Positions 1-10,213 of a stretch of 64,000 nucleotides of DNA are shown piece by piece. The notes under the pieces are model-generated. The model was not told the origin of the DNA. It worked only from the letters and a program-made list of their open reading frames with translations, and searched no databases. Made by a program: the position numbers and the translations under genes. Positions within the stretch are counted from its first letter, which is position 1, and each line of letters starts with the position of its first letter. This stretch comes from Mesodorylaimus sp. YZB2_4 (lineage: Eukaryota > Nematoda > Enoplea > Dorylaimida > Dorylaimidae), in contig JASANH010000949.1 of NCBI GenBank assembly GCA_030248295.1, positions 1 through 64,000 of the forward strand, in the 5' to 3' direction.

Positions 1-1
1 G

Positions 2-343
2 TATTCATTGGATTGGCTGGTCGCTCGCGGACGACCAGATGCGATCAGGCCATACGAATTTACGTCAAGGCGTATTCGGTATATGTTGCTGGATGCTGCG
101 GCCCCGCTGCATATGTTTTTCGTGCTGTCAGCATTCGCCCCGCATTTGTATACGTCGAATTATATTTTGCAAGAATTATTGGATCAGACCAAAACATCGA
201 GAGGTCAATTTCAGCAGTTTCTAGCAGACCCTCTGCCAGTCCCAGCGTATCGATTGGATTACCACACGTATGGAGAAAATGCGAATTGCAACATGTGCAT
301 GGAACAAACGTGCATCATTTCGAGATTACAAGACGATCGATAG
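2..343 (+). CDS. 3' end of a reading frame entering from the left edge (partial)
   Basis: This frame is open from the first bases of the window and ends at a TAG (341-343). It gives about 113 residues, including a hydrophobic stretch near MLLDAAAPLHMFFVLSAF and a Cys pair in NCNMCMEQTC. The long frame that follows is in the same phase and is separated from this one only by that TAG. The two share a codon style (many TTG, CGA and GTG codons), so they are probably parts of one unit. I recognise no family. It could be the end of an upstream gene, the N-terminal part of a readthrough product, or one half of a gene broken by a nonsense mutation. Confidence 0.4.
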   Translation, partial: YSLDWLVARGRPDAIRPYEFTSRRIRYMLLDAAAPLHMFFVLSAFAPHLYTSNYILQELLDQTKTSRGQFQQFLADPLPVPAYRLDYHTYGENANCNMCMEQTCIISRLQDDR

Positions 344-361
344 CAGGAAGCAACGGATTTG

Positions 362-3202
362 ATGATGTTTGGAATGGCGTTGGGTAAGTTACCTCCGGCC
401 CCGCCGGGTGGATGGTATGCATTGCCAGCAACTGCTAGTGGAACGGCACACGCGAGTGGAACAGCAACTCGCGAACAGCAATCGCCAGATATTATTGTTG
501 AAGCGGAATGGGAAATTGACGATGATTTGGTCCAACCATTGTGTGTCAATATGGAGGACGAGAACGAAATCAGCTCCACGTATGAACAGCCGTACGATGA
601 GGAGGAAGCGTTTTATCGTGCAGTGGGAGAATCGTTGCGAGAAGCGGCCAGATTGGAAGCAGCGCAGACGGTTCAGCCCCCGGCTGTTCTGCACCCCTTG
701 GAGTACCATAATCGATCAGTCGCGGCTCATGAAATTTTTCAAGAATTGATCGCAGAATTTGGTGAGGAACGAGTCCAGGCTACGTACAATCATGTTCGGG
801 ACAAGGATTCTGGACGAATTGCAGTGAATTATCCGCCAGATCCGCATTCATTACAAAAGCCGATGTTATTGAGAGGAGAAGAACCGTTTTTGTTTTTGAC
901 GGATCCAGTCAAGTATTTCGTGCAACGTCTGCGTCATATTATTACGCATGGAATCGATCCAGTGGACGGTGAGTACTATTCGTCGTTGTTGCCTGTGCAG
1001 TGGCCAACGATGGATCGGCTCCCAGCCGTACCGTTATTGACTTCGCCCCCCAGTCATTGGATTCCACCTTTGCTAAGACCATGGACAGACGACGTAGCGT
1101 TGGAGGCGGCGAAGTATTATTGGCAATATATCGAGGATGTCTTCAAAGTATTTTGGCATAAGGATGAACAACGAACGACGGTTGATCAATATCGAGCGGA
1201 GCAGAAGGCCATGGCGAACGAAGTGATCGAAATGTACCATTCTGGTCGTCTGCCGTATCAGACGCGGCAATTTAATTTGACGAATTTCCAGCAATGGATC
1301 GCCTTTCTGCAAATTTATCGCAAGGCCGTCCACGTATTTCGGCCCAGAACACCAGGTGAGGCCCAGCTCATGGCTCGATTGCGGGCTGGGTACACGCGAT
1401 TGCAGAACGCGGACGATCAGCAAGATCCGGAGGAAAAGCGCCAAGCGTTGCAAAAGCTGCGATTGATGGTTCTGGATGCCATCACGACCATGGCCAGACG
1501 TTACGAAAATTTGAATATCGATAAATTGAAGAAATTGAAAACGTTCGTCGATTCGAGATTGGCGAACCTGCAGTCTCATGTGCCCCCGGCGCCGGTGGTA
1601 GTCCCGAGAACGACGCCGGTGGTCACGGTAGCGCCTACAGTAAGTCAGCCTATTTCAACGACAGCTATGCAAGGTACAGTGACGGAAGTGGTGGCGGCAG
1701 CGGGTGGTGGCTTGCGAGTCACGTCCGTTCTGGCCCCGCCAGTAGCGATGTCAGCGCCGTTGCGTCAAGAACAATCTGCGTGGGAGCCGCGATATCAGGA
1801 GCCCCCACTGGTTAGAGACATTATTGAAGAACAACGACGATTGGGAATTGTGCTGGTGCCAGGACGCCCAGTTCTTGACATCGATTTTGTGGCCGAGCAT
1901 TTGAAGTTGCATCGGTTATCCCCTGAATTCGCAATTTCGCTGCAGTCGCACGAAGCGACTCCTAAAGTTTGGAAATGTTATTATCAGTTGCGTTTGATTC
2001 CAGCCAAATTATTGCCACCCTTGATTTTGTCAGAGGGCCCATATCCAGGCCCCCTGGTATGCTCGTTGCATCAGTATCGTCAGGAGTATCGAATGTTCCA
2101 TCCGTTGTCAGATCCATTGACGGATGTGGTGTCGCCCGATTTGGCGGCCTATGTGCGAGTTATTCGAAACGAGCCTCGATATCAGTTTGGTTGGGAAACG
2201 GAACACGATCGACGAGCGCAGTTGGCTAGTCAACAGCGCCATCACGAAATGTACGAAGACGCGCGAAGACGACAGTTGGTCGCTCAGCAACAAGCGCAGG
2301 CCCGCGAGGACGAGCGTCGGGTGCGCCAGCAAACGGAATCGGTTTTTAGTCGGTTGGGAAACAATCCCACGAATATTCGATTATTGAGACAAGGTACGGA
2401 AGTGTTGGGATCAGTTAATCTGACCACTGCGGAGGTCAGTCAGCCCCCGGCTGGTCCCTTGGATGCGTCAACCCCACGATTGCGCAGTGTGGTCAATGTG
2501 GTTCGAGCGCAAGGAGTATCTACGATTACGAGCGCCCAGGAAGCGGAGCGGCAACGTCAGCCAGTCGCCACGCCAGCAATACCGGTGGTTACTCCACCCC
2601 AGCAGTGGCAGGATCGAAGTCCACAATTAACGATGGAGCAAGTGGATGCGAGAATCGCCGTTTTGAGTCGTCAGTATTGGGCGAATTGTTTGATGCCCGT
2701 TTATATGCGTTTAATCGATCGACAGTGGACGTGGTCGACATTATCGGATGAAGAGAAATTAGCGTATCGATTGTGGGCTGGTGCGGTTCACCCAGAAGAT
2801 CAGGAAGCGAACTGCCCGATACCAGTGCAAATTCCCGTGCAAGCTTTACGAATTTTGGTTGTCGGCATGCCAGAAGCAACAGCGATTTTGGAGCGTTATC
2901 AGCAGAAACATCTGACGGTTGGTAATGAACAAGATCAGAGTGCTCCGTCTGGTGTGTCGCCCCGCGAACAACAAGCTAATCGAGAAAATATTGAACCTAA
3001 TATGCAGCAAGAACCAACGTCTATGGATACCGGATTGGAAGAAAGTCAGCGTCCTCAGCCCCCGGCTGCAGTGGGTGGGGAGGATGCTTTGGACGACACA
3101 GTCTTATTGGATGAAAACCAGGAGGAAGACATGGAGGAAGACGATGGATCGGAGAGCGTGCGATCGCCCTCGTACACTCCGCCGCCATTAGACAGTGCGT
3201 AA
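362..3202 (+). CDS. Long intronless ORF, 946 aa, Gln/Pro-rich with acidic C-terminus; family unknown
   Basis: The first ATG is at 362, followed directly by a second. The frame is uninterrupted for 946 codons, unlike every other gene here, which are split into short exons. The N-terminal ~100 residues are acidic (DEEEAFYRAV region). Residues ~100-400 look folded and rich in aromatic and charged residues (WPTMDRLP, KYYWQYIEDVF). A proline/valine/threonine-rich linker spans ~400-480. A strongly charged Gln/Arg segment near residues 620-670 is a likely coiled coil. The last ~50 residues are very acidic. There is no signal peptide, membrane span, zinc knuckle or catalytic motif that I can see. A strong donor-like GTAAGT lies at 386-391, and another GTAAGT overlaps the stop codon, so splicing at either end is possible. 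The absence of introns and the distinct codon use suggest a mobile-element or virus-like structural protein, but a lineage-specific host gene is not excluded. Confidence 0.6.
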   Translation: MMFGMALGKLPPAPPGGWYALPATASGTAHASGTATREQQSPDIIVEAEWEIDDDLVQPLCVNMEDENEISSTYEQPYDEEEAFYRAVGESLREAARLEAAQTVQPPAVLHPLEYHNRSVAAHEIFQELIAEFGEERVQATYNHVRDKDSGRIAVNYPPDPHSLQKPMLLRGEEPFLFLTDPVKYFVQRLRHIITHGIDPVDGEYYSSLLPVQWPTMDRLPAVPLLTSPPSHWIPPLLRPWTDDVALEAAKYYWQYIEDVFKVFWHKDEQRTTVDQYRAEQKAMANEVIEMYHSGRLPYQTRQFNLTNFQQWIAFLQIYRKAVHVFRPRTPGEAQLMARLRAGYTRLQNADDQQDPEEKRQALQKLRLMVLDAITTMARRYENLNIDKLKKLKTFVDSRLANLQSHVPPAPVVVPRTTPVVTVAPTVSQPISTTAMQGTVTEVVAAAGGGLRVTSVLAPPVAMSAPLRQEQSAWEPRYQEPPLVRDIIEEQRRLGIVLVPGRPVLDIDFVAEHLKLHRLSPEFAISLQSHEATPKVWKCYYQLRLIPAKLLPPLILSEGPYPGPLVCSLHQYRQEYRMFHPLSDPLTDVVSPDLAAYVRVIRNEPRYQFGWETEHDRRAQLASQQRHHEMYEDARRRQLVAQQQAQAREDERRVRQQTESVFSRLGNNPTNIRLLRQGTEVLGSVNLTTAEVSQPPAGPLDASTPRLRSVVNVVRAQGVSTITSAQEAERQRQPVATPAIPVVTPPQQWQDRSPQLTMEQVDARIAVLSRQYWANCLMPVYMRLIDRQWTWSTLSDEEKLAYRLWAGAVHPEDQEANCPIPVQIPVQALRILVVGMPEATAILERYQQKHLTVGNEQDQSAPSGVSPREQQANRENIEPNMQQEPTSMDTGLEESQRPQPPAAVGGEDALDDTVLLDENQEEDMEEDDGSESVRSPSYTPPPLDSA

Positions 3203-5190
3203 GTCGTGTGTTGGAGAGCAGTAGCAGTGCCATATCAGGGCCTGCGAGTTATCGGATTTGGTGTGTTTGGTGTGTTGTGTTTTTCTTAACTTTTTCATAT
3301 TTTTTCATTTTTTTTGGCCATAGGGATCACTGTACATATCGTGTGCGTTATATTAGCCCTTACGTGGGTAGTGTGCATTTTGATAGGTCATTTTTGGCAG
3401 GTTCAGTATTTGACTGTTATATCGTGTATCGTGTCTTAGTAGTGCCTTTTTGTGTTATGTCTTATCGTGTCTTAGCCATCCTGCTCAGGTACAAGCCGAG
3501 CAGTGATGGGTGTACTGTTAGTGTTGGTATATGTGTTGGATAGTATGTGGAAATGGATATTTTGGTAGTGGATTATTGGTGAGGAGTTAGAAATGGTGAT
3601 TGTGGAGGTGATAAGAGGTGTTTTGTGGTGGTATTTTTGATGTGTGAAATGTTTTGATTTGGAGCCTTGCCAGTGTGTGTAAGCTTTGTAGAAGGTTTTG
3701 AACTGAGTTGAGCCCCGCTCATTGAGTCTAATCGGTGTCGTGGTTGATAGGACATTTGTTATGAGCCTTATCTTTTGTGCTTTATGCTAGACCAGTGAGC
3801 TTATGCGCGTGGACAGTGAAGGTCCACTGAGGTTGGCAAGATAGTTATGTGATGGGTGTACTGTTGTGAAATGCATCGTTCCATGTCAATGGGTGCCATA
3901 GCTTATGCCATTGCGTACTCTTTTCTATGTCAGGAAGACACCCCCCATCTTCATTGGATGTATGCCAGTGACATGGCCAAGTATCTTGCTTGCCGCCCCG
4001 TGGCCGCACCCTAGTCTGCCTGTCTAGCCTGTTTCCTGTTTCCTGTCAGCTCGGCGTCGTGCCGTCTCATGAGTGACTCGGTCAGTTATTGCTGTGTGTG
4101 TGCTAGTGTGTGGTTGTTTCGTGCGTGATCCCGCTAGGTGGCTAGTAAAGGACTGCTCTCTAGCGTGGGTTGCTTCGTATTTCGCAATAGCTCTGGGGAA
4201 GCCACAGCCAGCTTCCTACAACACGAATCATTGGGCGCCTAGGTGGCGCCGAGGGGAGCTTACTCCCCATTAAACTCAGACCAGCAGTCGGACCTCTGTT
4301 AGTCTGAGACTGGTGAAACATCAACCCGAGTGGCTATCGATGGACACATTGCCAGCTCCGAGCACATGTGACATTACCCTGAGACTGTAGGATTTAAAAT
4401 GGCTCAGGGTTATATTGTAAGACAATATGTACAGTATTCCAGCAGACTGCACTGCCAGGTGGAAGTTGATGCAGCAAACCCATTAATTACGCAAAGTTCC
4501 CTAGGATCTTTACAATCGACAAATCGAGAAAGTGTAGCAACCTGTGTTGCACTAATTCTGCTTTGTCGAAGCAGAATTAGTCCTCATTGCAAACATGCCA
4601 TTCTTTATACCCTTGCGCTCTGATCAGCTAAACTGACCAGCTGGTCCACTACTACTAGTTTCATACCTCATGTCCATGCATTTTACTCTTTGCCCAAGCA
4701 CACACATTTCGCGATTCGATGGGGTTCTGACGTGTGTTGTGGCCCCACATACTTGCTCGGTCTCAAGCACTGGTGCGCTGGTACATATTTTTGTGCACCG
4801 ACCCATCCCGATGTCATGCGATTTGGTCCACTCCTTTCAAGTCGACGCACCCGGGCTGACCTGACGACGAACTTCGAGGACATACTGTTCGTTTCCGTCA
4901 GCCGACTGATAACCTTTCCATGACTGCTACCCGTTCGCTCTCGCTGTTGTTCACGCGAGTACTGATACTGTGTGCAACACTCACTATGACGCCCTCCCGT
5001 CTAGTTAAACGCGTCAGGACGACGTAGCTCGCTTAGGCCTGGCACTTGATTATCCTTAAGATTATAAGGTTTCGAATGTTTTGAAACACGTGATCTTAAA
5101 ATACCAAATTTAATGAGCCGTCTCACCTTTCCATAATATTTGAGATGATTGAGGAGGCCTTATCGCCCAGAAAGAATGATATCGACAGCT
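3203..5190. other. Non-coding stretch after the long ORF
   Basis: There is a T-rich tract near 3270-3320, then G/T-rich sequence to about 3660. A GC-richer block at 3950-4300 includes a small palindrome (GGCGCC-TAGGT-GGCGCC near 4235). If the long ORF belongs to a retroelement, part of this could be its 3' LTR, but the left end of any such element is outside the window and no LTR pair can be seen. Short open frames at 4399-4623 and 4670-4923 show no recognisable motif, and I do not call them genes. Confidence 0.4.
4551..4581. repeat. Perfect 13-bp hairpin
   Basis: ACTAATTCTGCTT at 4551-4563 is repeated exactly in inverse orientation at 4569-4581 around a 5-nt loop. No gene is adjacent. It could be the tip of a foldback element or a structured RNA, and nothing shows it is transcribed. 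Confidence 0.6.
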
Positions 5191-5203
5191 CCAACACGTT
5201 GGG

Positions 5204-5212
5204 TATATAAGG
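5204..5212 (+). promoter_or_regulatory. TATA box of the cysteine-rich peptide gene
   Basis: TATATAAGG lies 70 bp upstream of the ATG at 5274. With the usual 25-35 bp spacing to the start site, this leaves a 5' leader of about 35-40 nt. Confidence 0.6.
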
Positions 5213-5273
5213 TTCGGCACAAAAGGAAATTGAGGTTAAAACGGCGTCATTTGGCAGGACGCTTGTGCCCAGC

Positions 5274-5519
5274 ATGAAACCATATCTGATCACGGTTCTG
5301 TTCGCTTTGTCAGTCCTCTCCGACGATTATGTGGTGATGGGAAGACCAGAGAATATGGGGAAAAGGTAAGCATAGCATCGATCTTGTAAGGTATCATTCA
5401 ACGAACCAACGAGTAGCTTTAGGCAGGGCTGCAAATGTGACGAGAGGTGTTCTAACAGCAAACAGAGGACACTATGGCTGTGTGATATGCCTAGATGTTC
5501 GTGTGGCAAGTGCATTTAG
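5274..5519 (+). CDS. Small secreted cysteine-rich peptide precursor (2 exons, 62 aa)
   Basis: Exons are 5274-5365 and 5423-5519, joined in phase 2 across a 57-bp intron with a GTAAGC donor and a CTTTAG acceptor. The product starts with a signal peptide (MKPYLITVLFALSVLS), followed by a short acidic propeptide that ends in the dibasic pair KR, created exactly at the exon junction. Cleavage there would leave a 31-residue mature peptide beginning with Gln, a likely pyroglutamate, with seven cysteines at mature positions 3, 5, 9, 20, 25, 27 and 30 (CxC-x3-C ... C-x4-C-x-C-x2-C). An odd cysteine count suggests a dimer or a free thiol. A TATA box lies 70 bp upstream. I do not recognise the family; hormone-like, antimicrobial or venom-type roles are all possible. 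The gene is too small and split to stand out as a single ORF, but signal, cleavage site, splice sites and cysteine spacing agree. Confidence 0.62.
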
Positions 5520-5885
5520 AGAATAAGATTGTCACTTATGAGGGCATTTGACACATGATAAAAATGAATTATCATGATTAAAGGCAACAAATAACGGCTG
5601 TCTGATCGTGAGTTACTGTGAGTAGTTTATCCTCGATTAGGTCACCCTTAAAGGACCGTTTGACAATTATTCCCCTCAAATAGTTTCCCCGGGTCAGTGC
5701 GACAGTATATATCGATGTAGTGTGATGACTTAAAAAAGAGGGTGAATTCTATGAGCTCCAATGATGTGTGTGATTTAGAGAATAAAAGTCAGTTACTTAG
5801 GAGATCTTTCAAGCCAAAATGGGTTGCGCATTTCCCCGCCTCCCCTCCAAGAATATCCCCGCCACAGATCCATTAGCGAGCTTCA

Positions 5886-6161
5886 AGCACTGACAAGGCA
5901 CTTTTTATTCCATGCTTTTGGGTTTTTTGCTATGTCAACGAGAATCTCAGAAGTGACATATTTTTTGACGTATTTGCACTTATCACCCTGGCTGGTGCGA
6001 ATGCAACACTTATCAACGTCATCACACAATGGCTGCTCACTGAAACATACCATTTTGACAAACCAATGGGTCCAACTAAAGCGTTTACTCGAAAGTTTCC
6101 TAGGGGGACATGAAATCTCAAGTGGTTCTGAGCGGACACGTTCGAGAGATGTGTCTTCCAC
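5886..6161 (-). CDS. Candidate cysteine-rich exon on the minus strand (uncertain)
   Basis: The frame read from 6161 down to a stop near 5886 contains C-x6-C-x5-CC-x8-C followed by a later Cys, a spacing typical of small disulfide-rich secreted peptides with a vicinal CC. An acceptor-like CCCCCTAG lies inside the frame near 6110, and a minus-strand TATA-like GGGTATAAG lies near 6350. No clear signal-peptide exon could be joined in phase, so this may be a decayed gene or chance. It lies about 0.4 kb from the peptide gene at 5274. Confidence 0.22.
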
Positions 6162-7325
6162 TGCCTCCCAAAAAGTTCTTTACAGATCCCTCAGACTTAG
6201 AATCAATGAAGCTAATGATCGAGTTCAGCCGCCAAGCGAAACCACGAATGTCTCCTGCGCTATTGAGGGAGCTGCAAGTTTTAACTTGATACGCATCTCA
6301 TAAGGTACAAATCAGAAGCCTCATTTTGGTGAATCATAAAAATGACAGACTTATACCCCCTAAATGTCGAAGTTTTTTATTCTAGACCATCAGCTGAACG
6401 AAAATCGAGTGGAAACAGCAATCTGGACTCCATCATTCGTGAAGGTCGATCCTTGCACGTGCACTCCACCCTCTTATTCCTCAACCAACGCCAGTTCAAT
6501 GAAGAGGCCAGACGATTACAAGTCCCAAAACATGACATCGATTTAAAGGCTAGGTTGAGTGCTCAGGGACAACAAAAGATGAAGCTTCTGTTGAAATGCT
6601 CTCATCAAAGTGCTTTGTGTACGGGATGGTGATTGTGCCTAGCTACATTCTATTCCGTGGCTTAGGACCCTGTTGGCTCACAGTGACTAATACCTGGGCG
6701 TGGGAGTAGTGGGCCTTATATGATGAGGTGATAGTAAAGTGATCGCAAGTGAGCGGTAGAAATTTATGAAAAATAGCACAATAAACCATGAAAATTCTTA
6801 AAACGTCTTGCGCTGACAACCCGAAAAAACATGCGGTGCAATGTTCTGATGCTAAAACATCTTCAGTCACCGCCATTCTTCCAGAACTTCCGGTCTTCCA
6901 GAACAGACGGGGATCTCAGGAAATAAAATTCGAGAGGGAAAAACGTGAACACATTTTCTGGAAAGAGGCTCATGGGTGTACTAATTGGGTAATCTGCACC
7001 TTTCAGTTGGACACAGATTATTTGGGATACAGCTGACTTTGAGACAAGCTGTCTGTAAAAGGCTCAAACGACATCCGAGAGCATGAAGGTTGGCACTACC
7101 TGCTAGGAATACGACGGGACCCCGAGTACTGGTGGCCGGTAAACGTTTAGATTATCAATTTTTCCGCGCTGCCAAATTTAAATTTGGTCTTATCTATCGC
7201 GTCCATAAAATCCAAATAATTCTGGATCTATCGAGTCAGGAGCGCGACTGATGATTTTTCTCTCTGAATAAGCCCTGCCCTGGCGCCCTTATCGCCCCTA
7301 ATTTTCAGAAATCTATAGAAAAAAA

Positions 7326-7353
7326 GGAGGAGGAGGAGGAGGAGGGGGAGGAG
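7326..7353 (+). repeat. GGA microsatellite
   Basis: About eight GGA/GGG triplets in tandem in non-coding DNA. Confidence 0.85.
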
Positions 7354-7999
7354 TTTGCACATTCAATATTGTTTACCTTCATTCAGAGCATAAAAAATTG
7401 TTGATCGCTCTTTTTAGACAAGAGAGCGAAGTCTTAAAAGTCTATGTGAAGTTTTTGGTGTCGATCTGGTGTGAAAATATTTGGAGATATCGCAACAACC
7501 CTACATTTAGACAGCTTCGCATTGAGTGAACCCGAAACGGTAAGGAGCAAGATCACCTAAAATTTCCTCCTTCTTTATTTTTTCGAGTTATAGAATCCTT
7601 CTTGAAAGTATGCATGATTAGGCGGTTCGCTATGTCCAGGGGAAGGGGAAATCATAAAATGTAGGTAGGGCAATATTTATCATAATTCCTTGAATCTTTC
7701 AGCTAATTTGACACAAAAAATAAGCCTCACTAGCCAAAACAAAAACCCTCTTTTGAATGCAAACACTTACGGGTATCAACGCGAGTCTACCATGGCAAAG
7801 TTTTTTGAAAGTGGTAAGCACTGTCTCACTTTCACAGACTATGAGTGCTCTTCACCATTTGTGCAACAAAAGCATGATGATAAAGGCGGGAAATTCAAAT
7901 CTGGTGAAACTATCTTTCGCTTCCAACATTAGAACTCTCGATCCGGAGAAGGTTGTTTCTATCATCATGTTTTACCACATCAGAAAGAAGGGGTGAAGG

Positions 8000-8115
8000 G
8001 ATAAATTACACGAAATGATTTATCGGACCGCGAGTCGAACACTTGCCCGTAATTGCTCAGCTGGCGTGAGAGGCAGACGCCCGACCCCCAGGTCTTCTAT
8101 GGTGGATTAGATGAC
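8000..8115 (-). repeat. Degenerate tRNA-derived SINE head
   Basis: Read on the minus strand, the segment holds GGCGTCTGCCTCTCACGC (the D and anticodon arm region) and, about 30 nt further, GTGTTCGACTCGC, a B-box-like sequence. It matches the head of the better preserved copy at 52455. A further B-box remnant (GTGTTCGACTTGC, minus strand) lies near 11120. Confidence 0.45.
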
Positions 8116-9234
8116 CAGTAAACAAAAAATCCTTCTGAAATTCGTAGGAGGGGTTCAACAGGTACGTGAAAAATATGACCGTGGCAATACTGCATACAGC
8201 TAGTATCGTTTTTAAATCCGACTGTATCAAATGAAACAAATATTTGGTCACCAATTGAATTCCACACTAAATGGGCCCATCTCAATATCTCTAGCCTCAT
8301 CTGGCCCTGAGATCGATCACACAGAAAATGAGTCAGATTCGCAAAAGTGGAAAGTCTTAGACGAAATTTCAAAACCTGAATATTTGCTTCATCTACTGCT
8401 TTTCTGACGAGAGATCTTCGTCATTCCCCTTATTTGATGCCACCGAGAGTCTGGAATTATGCCTCTGTTAAACTGTATTCTGTCACCAGTACTTTATTTA
8501 ACCCTGCGATCCCGTTAGTCAAAGCCGTCGATTTATACTTATTCCGTACAGTAGTCTATAAAATCTATAATATAGCTGTCTGAAACCTGACATAACTATT
8601 CATCTGGTGCACAAACTTAGTCTTGAACCGAACATGAGTGCGCGGATATCAGGACGCGTCATGCCTCGATTACTAATTCGCGAGCATCAAATGACCAGCC
8701 CGTGATGTTACTATTTTGTACTATTATTGACAGGAAAAGCGTACCAGCTGACTGACGAGGTTGCCAGGCACTCCATTTGCCTTGGCAGAGCGTGTTTTTG
8801 CGGGGGATAATGCCCGAGAAGTGCTAGCCTGTCCACTTAAGGAGGCGTATCAGAACGTGTAATTACCAAGGCCGAACCTGTTGCCAATTGTCTGTGCCTG
8901 GCACCGTCTAGATCACAAGCGAGCGACAAAACTTCACGTTGATGTGAAGTATTGCTCTTAACGAATCTTCGAGCTATAATTTTCCGTTCCAAACGAGGGT
9001 GTGACTAGCACGACCATGCGCGCGTGATAATTGGTAGGCCGGAAGCACCAAGAATGAGTACTCACTAAATGTTCGGTACTTGTAGACTAGAGAGTCAAAG
9101 CTTCTCTGCACATAACATTATGGAGGATGGCAAAAACTGACATCTGTTCTAATGACGTCCATAAGTACGTTCGGAACAGGACTTACAGTGAGCAATGATC
9201 CCTTTCCGGTCAGCTTGTTGTTGTGTACAGTCTG

Positions 9235-9241
9235 TATAAAA
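9235..9241 (+). promoter_or_regulatory. TATA box upstream of the small gene at 9.9 kb
   Basis: TATAAAA is followed about 90 bp later by a good donor (AATTTG|GTAAGC at about 9333). This could be a 5'-UTR exon spliced to the acceptor at 9891. Confidence 0.35.
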
Positions 9242-9895
9242 TGGCAGCGCTGCGAGCATTCATTCATTCAGCAGTATCGAAACTGTCATCCGAACGATCT
9301 AAGGCGAAGTCGAGCTGGTCGAGAAGAAATTTGGTAAGCTTGTCACTTTCTTGACTTTCACATGTAAACAGTTCGAATATGGGCATTGAAAACTAGGCGC
9401 CTCTTCTCCATCTGGAGACGCTGCGATAGCCCTACCTGAGCACAGCACTGGCGAGGTACGTTCGGATGACGAGCGCACCAGAGTCGTGGTCCCCTCCTGT
9501 CTCCCATTGCTGTGCAATGTCAGCCATGGCTGATACCGTAGGACTGCACCCGATACCAGCAACTGATAAAAGGATCTTCCCCGAACAATTTGCGCTCACT
9601 AGCTTCCAGCACAGCAAGAAGAGCCGTGTTGTGATAGATGCGTTTGGCCTGGAGACGGTACTGAGTTCGGTTGCCTTACTTGGCCACCCCATACAGCGCG
9701 TCAGTTACCTTCGTTGGCCGCTCGATGCGCACCTCTGGGCAAAGGCAGAAACCAGCCGGGTTCATGTCGCCAGGCAAGGTTCCCTGACACCGATATCGCC
9801 GATTTCAGGGAGCCTTGCCTGCTACACTACGGTTTAAAAATAATGCAAGCTGAAATGGAGATTCTGCAACCATGTAATCTGTTTTTGACAGGAAA

Positions 9896-10213
9896 ATGCC
9901 GCACATCAATTCCTACCGCTATTCTAAAACGACTCAGTAAGTTTCTGATATCAACTTGAAGACTGGCACCACGCCAGGTTCTCTCTTTAGCCACACCGGT
10001 GTCTTCGTCACCGTCGCTTTCATCGTAACGCTCATCGGTGCGTTGTTGGCGAACGGAAGTGTGGCTGCTGATGAGATCGACGTAGGCACTGTTATCCTGT
10101 TATGCCCAGATGATGGCACTAGCTACTTCTGCACTTCCGTTTTAGGGAGGAGCCCACGGGCTTGTCCGTACCATTCCGTACAAGCGGGCTGGCGTCAGCG
10201 GATCTGGGGCTAA
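9896..10213 (+). CDS. Small predicted membrane or secreted protein (2 coding exons, 87 aa)
   Basis: An acceptor (TTTTTGACAG) ends at 9891. Coding exons are 9896-9936 and 9991-10213, joined in phase 2 across a 54-bp intron with a GTAAGTTT donor and a CTCTCTTTAG acceptor. The product is a short polar N-terminus, one strong hydrophobic helix (VFVTVAFIVTLIGALLANG, residues ~17-36) that could be a signal anchor, then an acidic segment and a region with three Cys. AATAAA follows at 10417. A TATA box and a donor upstream (9235, ~9333) fit a leader exon. I recognise no family. The weak point is that the leader intron is inferred only from its signals. Confidence 0.4.

Larger units (their letters stand above)
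5520..9230. other. Largely non-coding stretch of 3.7 kb
   Basis: It holds a minus-strand cysteine-rich frame (listed separately), a GGA microsatellite and a degenerate SINE. Open frames on the + strand at 5824-6303, 6342-6632, 6788-7036 and 7690-7932 have no signal peptide, recognisable domain or good flanking splice sites. I see no other gene. Confidence 0.4.

Noticed and set aside
1073-1579. 168-codon open frame on the minus strand
   Set aside because: It lies wholly inside the 946-codon frame and has no signal, domain or promoter of its own; a shadow.
3950-4330. 3' LTR with primer-binding-like TGGCGCC
   Set aside because: No second LTR, no polypurine tract and no TG...CA ends could be defined; the palindrome alone is not enough.
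5327-5515. 62-codon minus-strand frame
   Set aside because: Antisense to the two-exon peptide gene, which has signal peptide, splice sites, cleavage site and TATA box.
5824-6303. 159-codon + strand frame
   Set aside because: No hydrophobic start, no domain, and it overlaps a minus-strand frame with a more structured cysteine pattern.
9466-9837. 123-codon + strand frame before the small gene
   Set aside because: No domain, no supported splice sites that join it in phase, and an overlapping minus-strand frame of similar length; probably intron.
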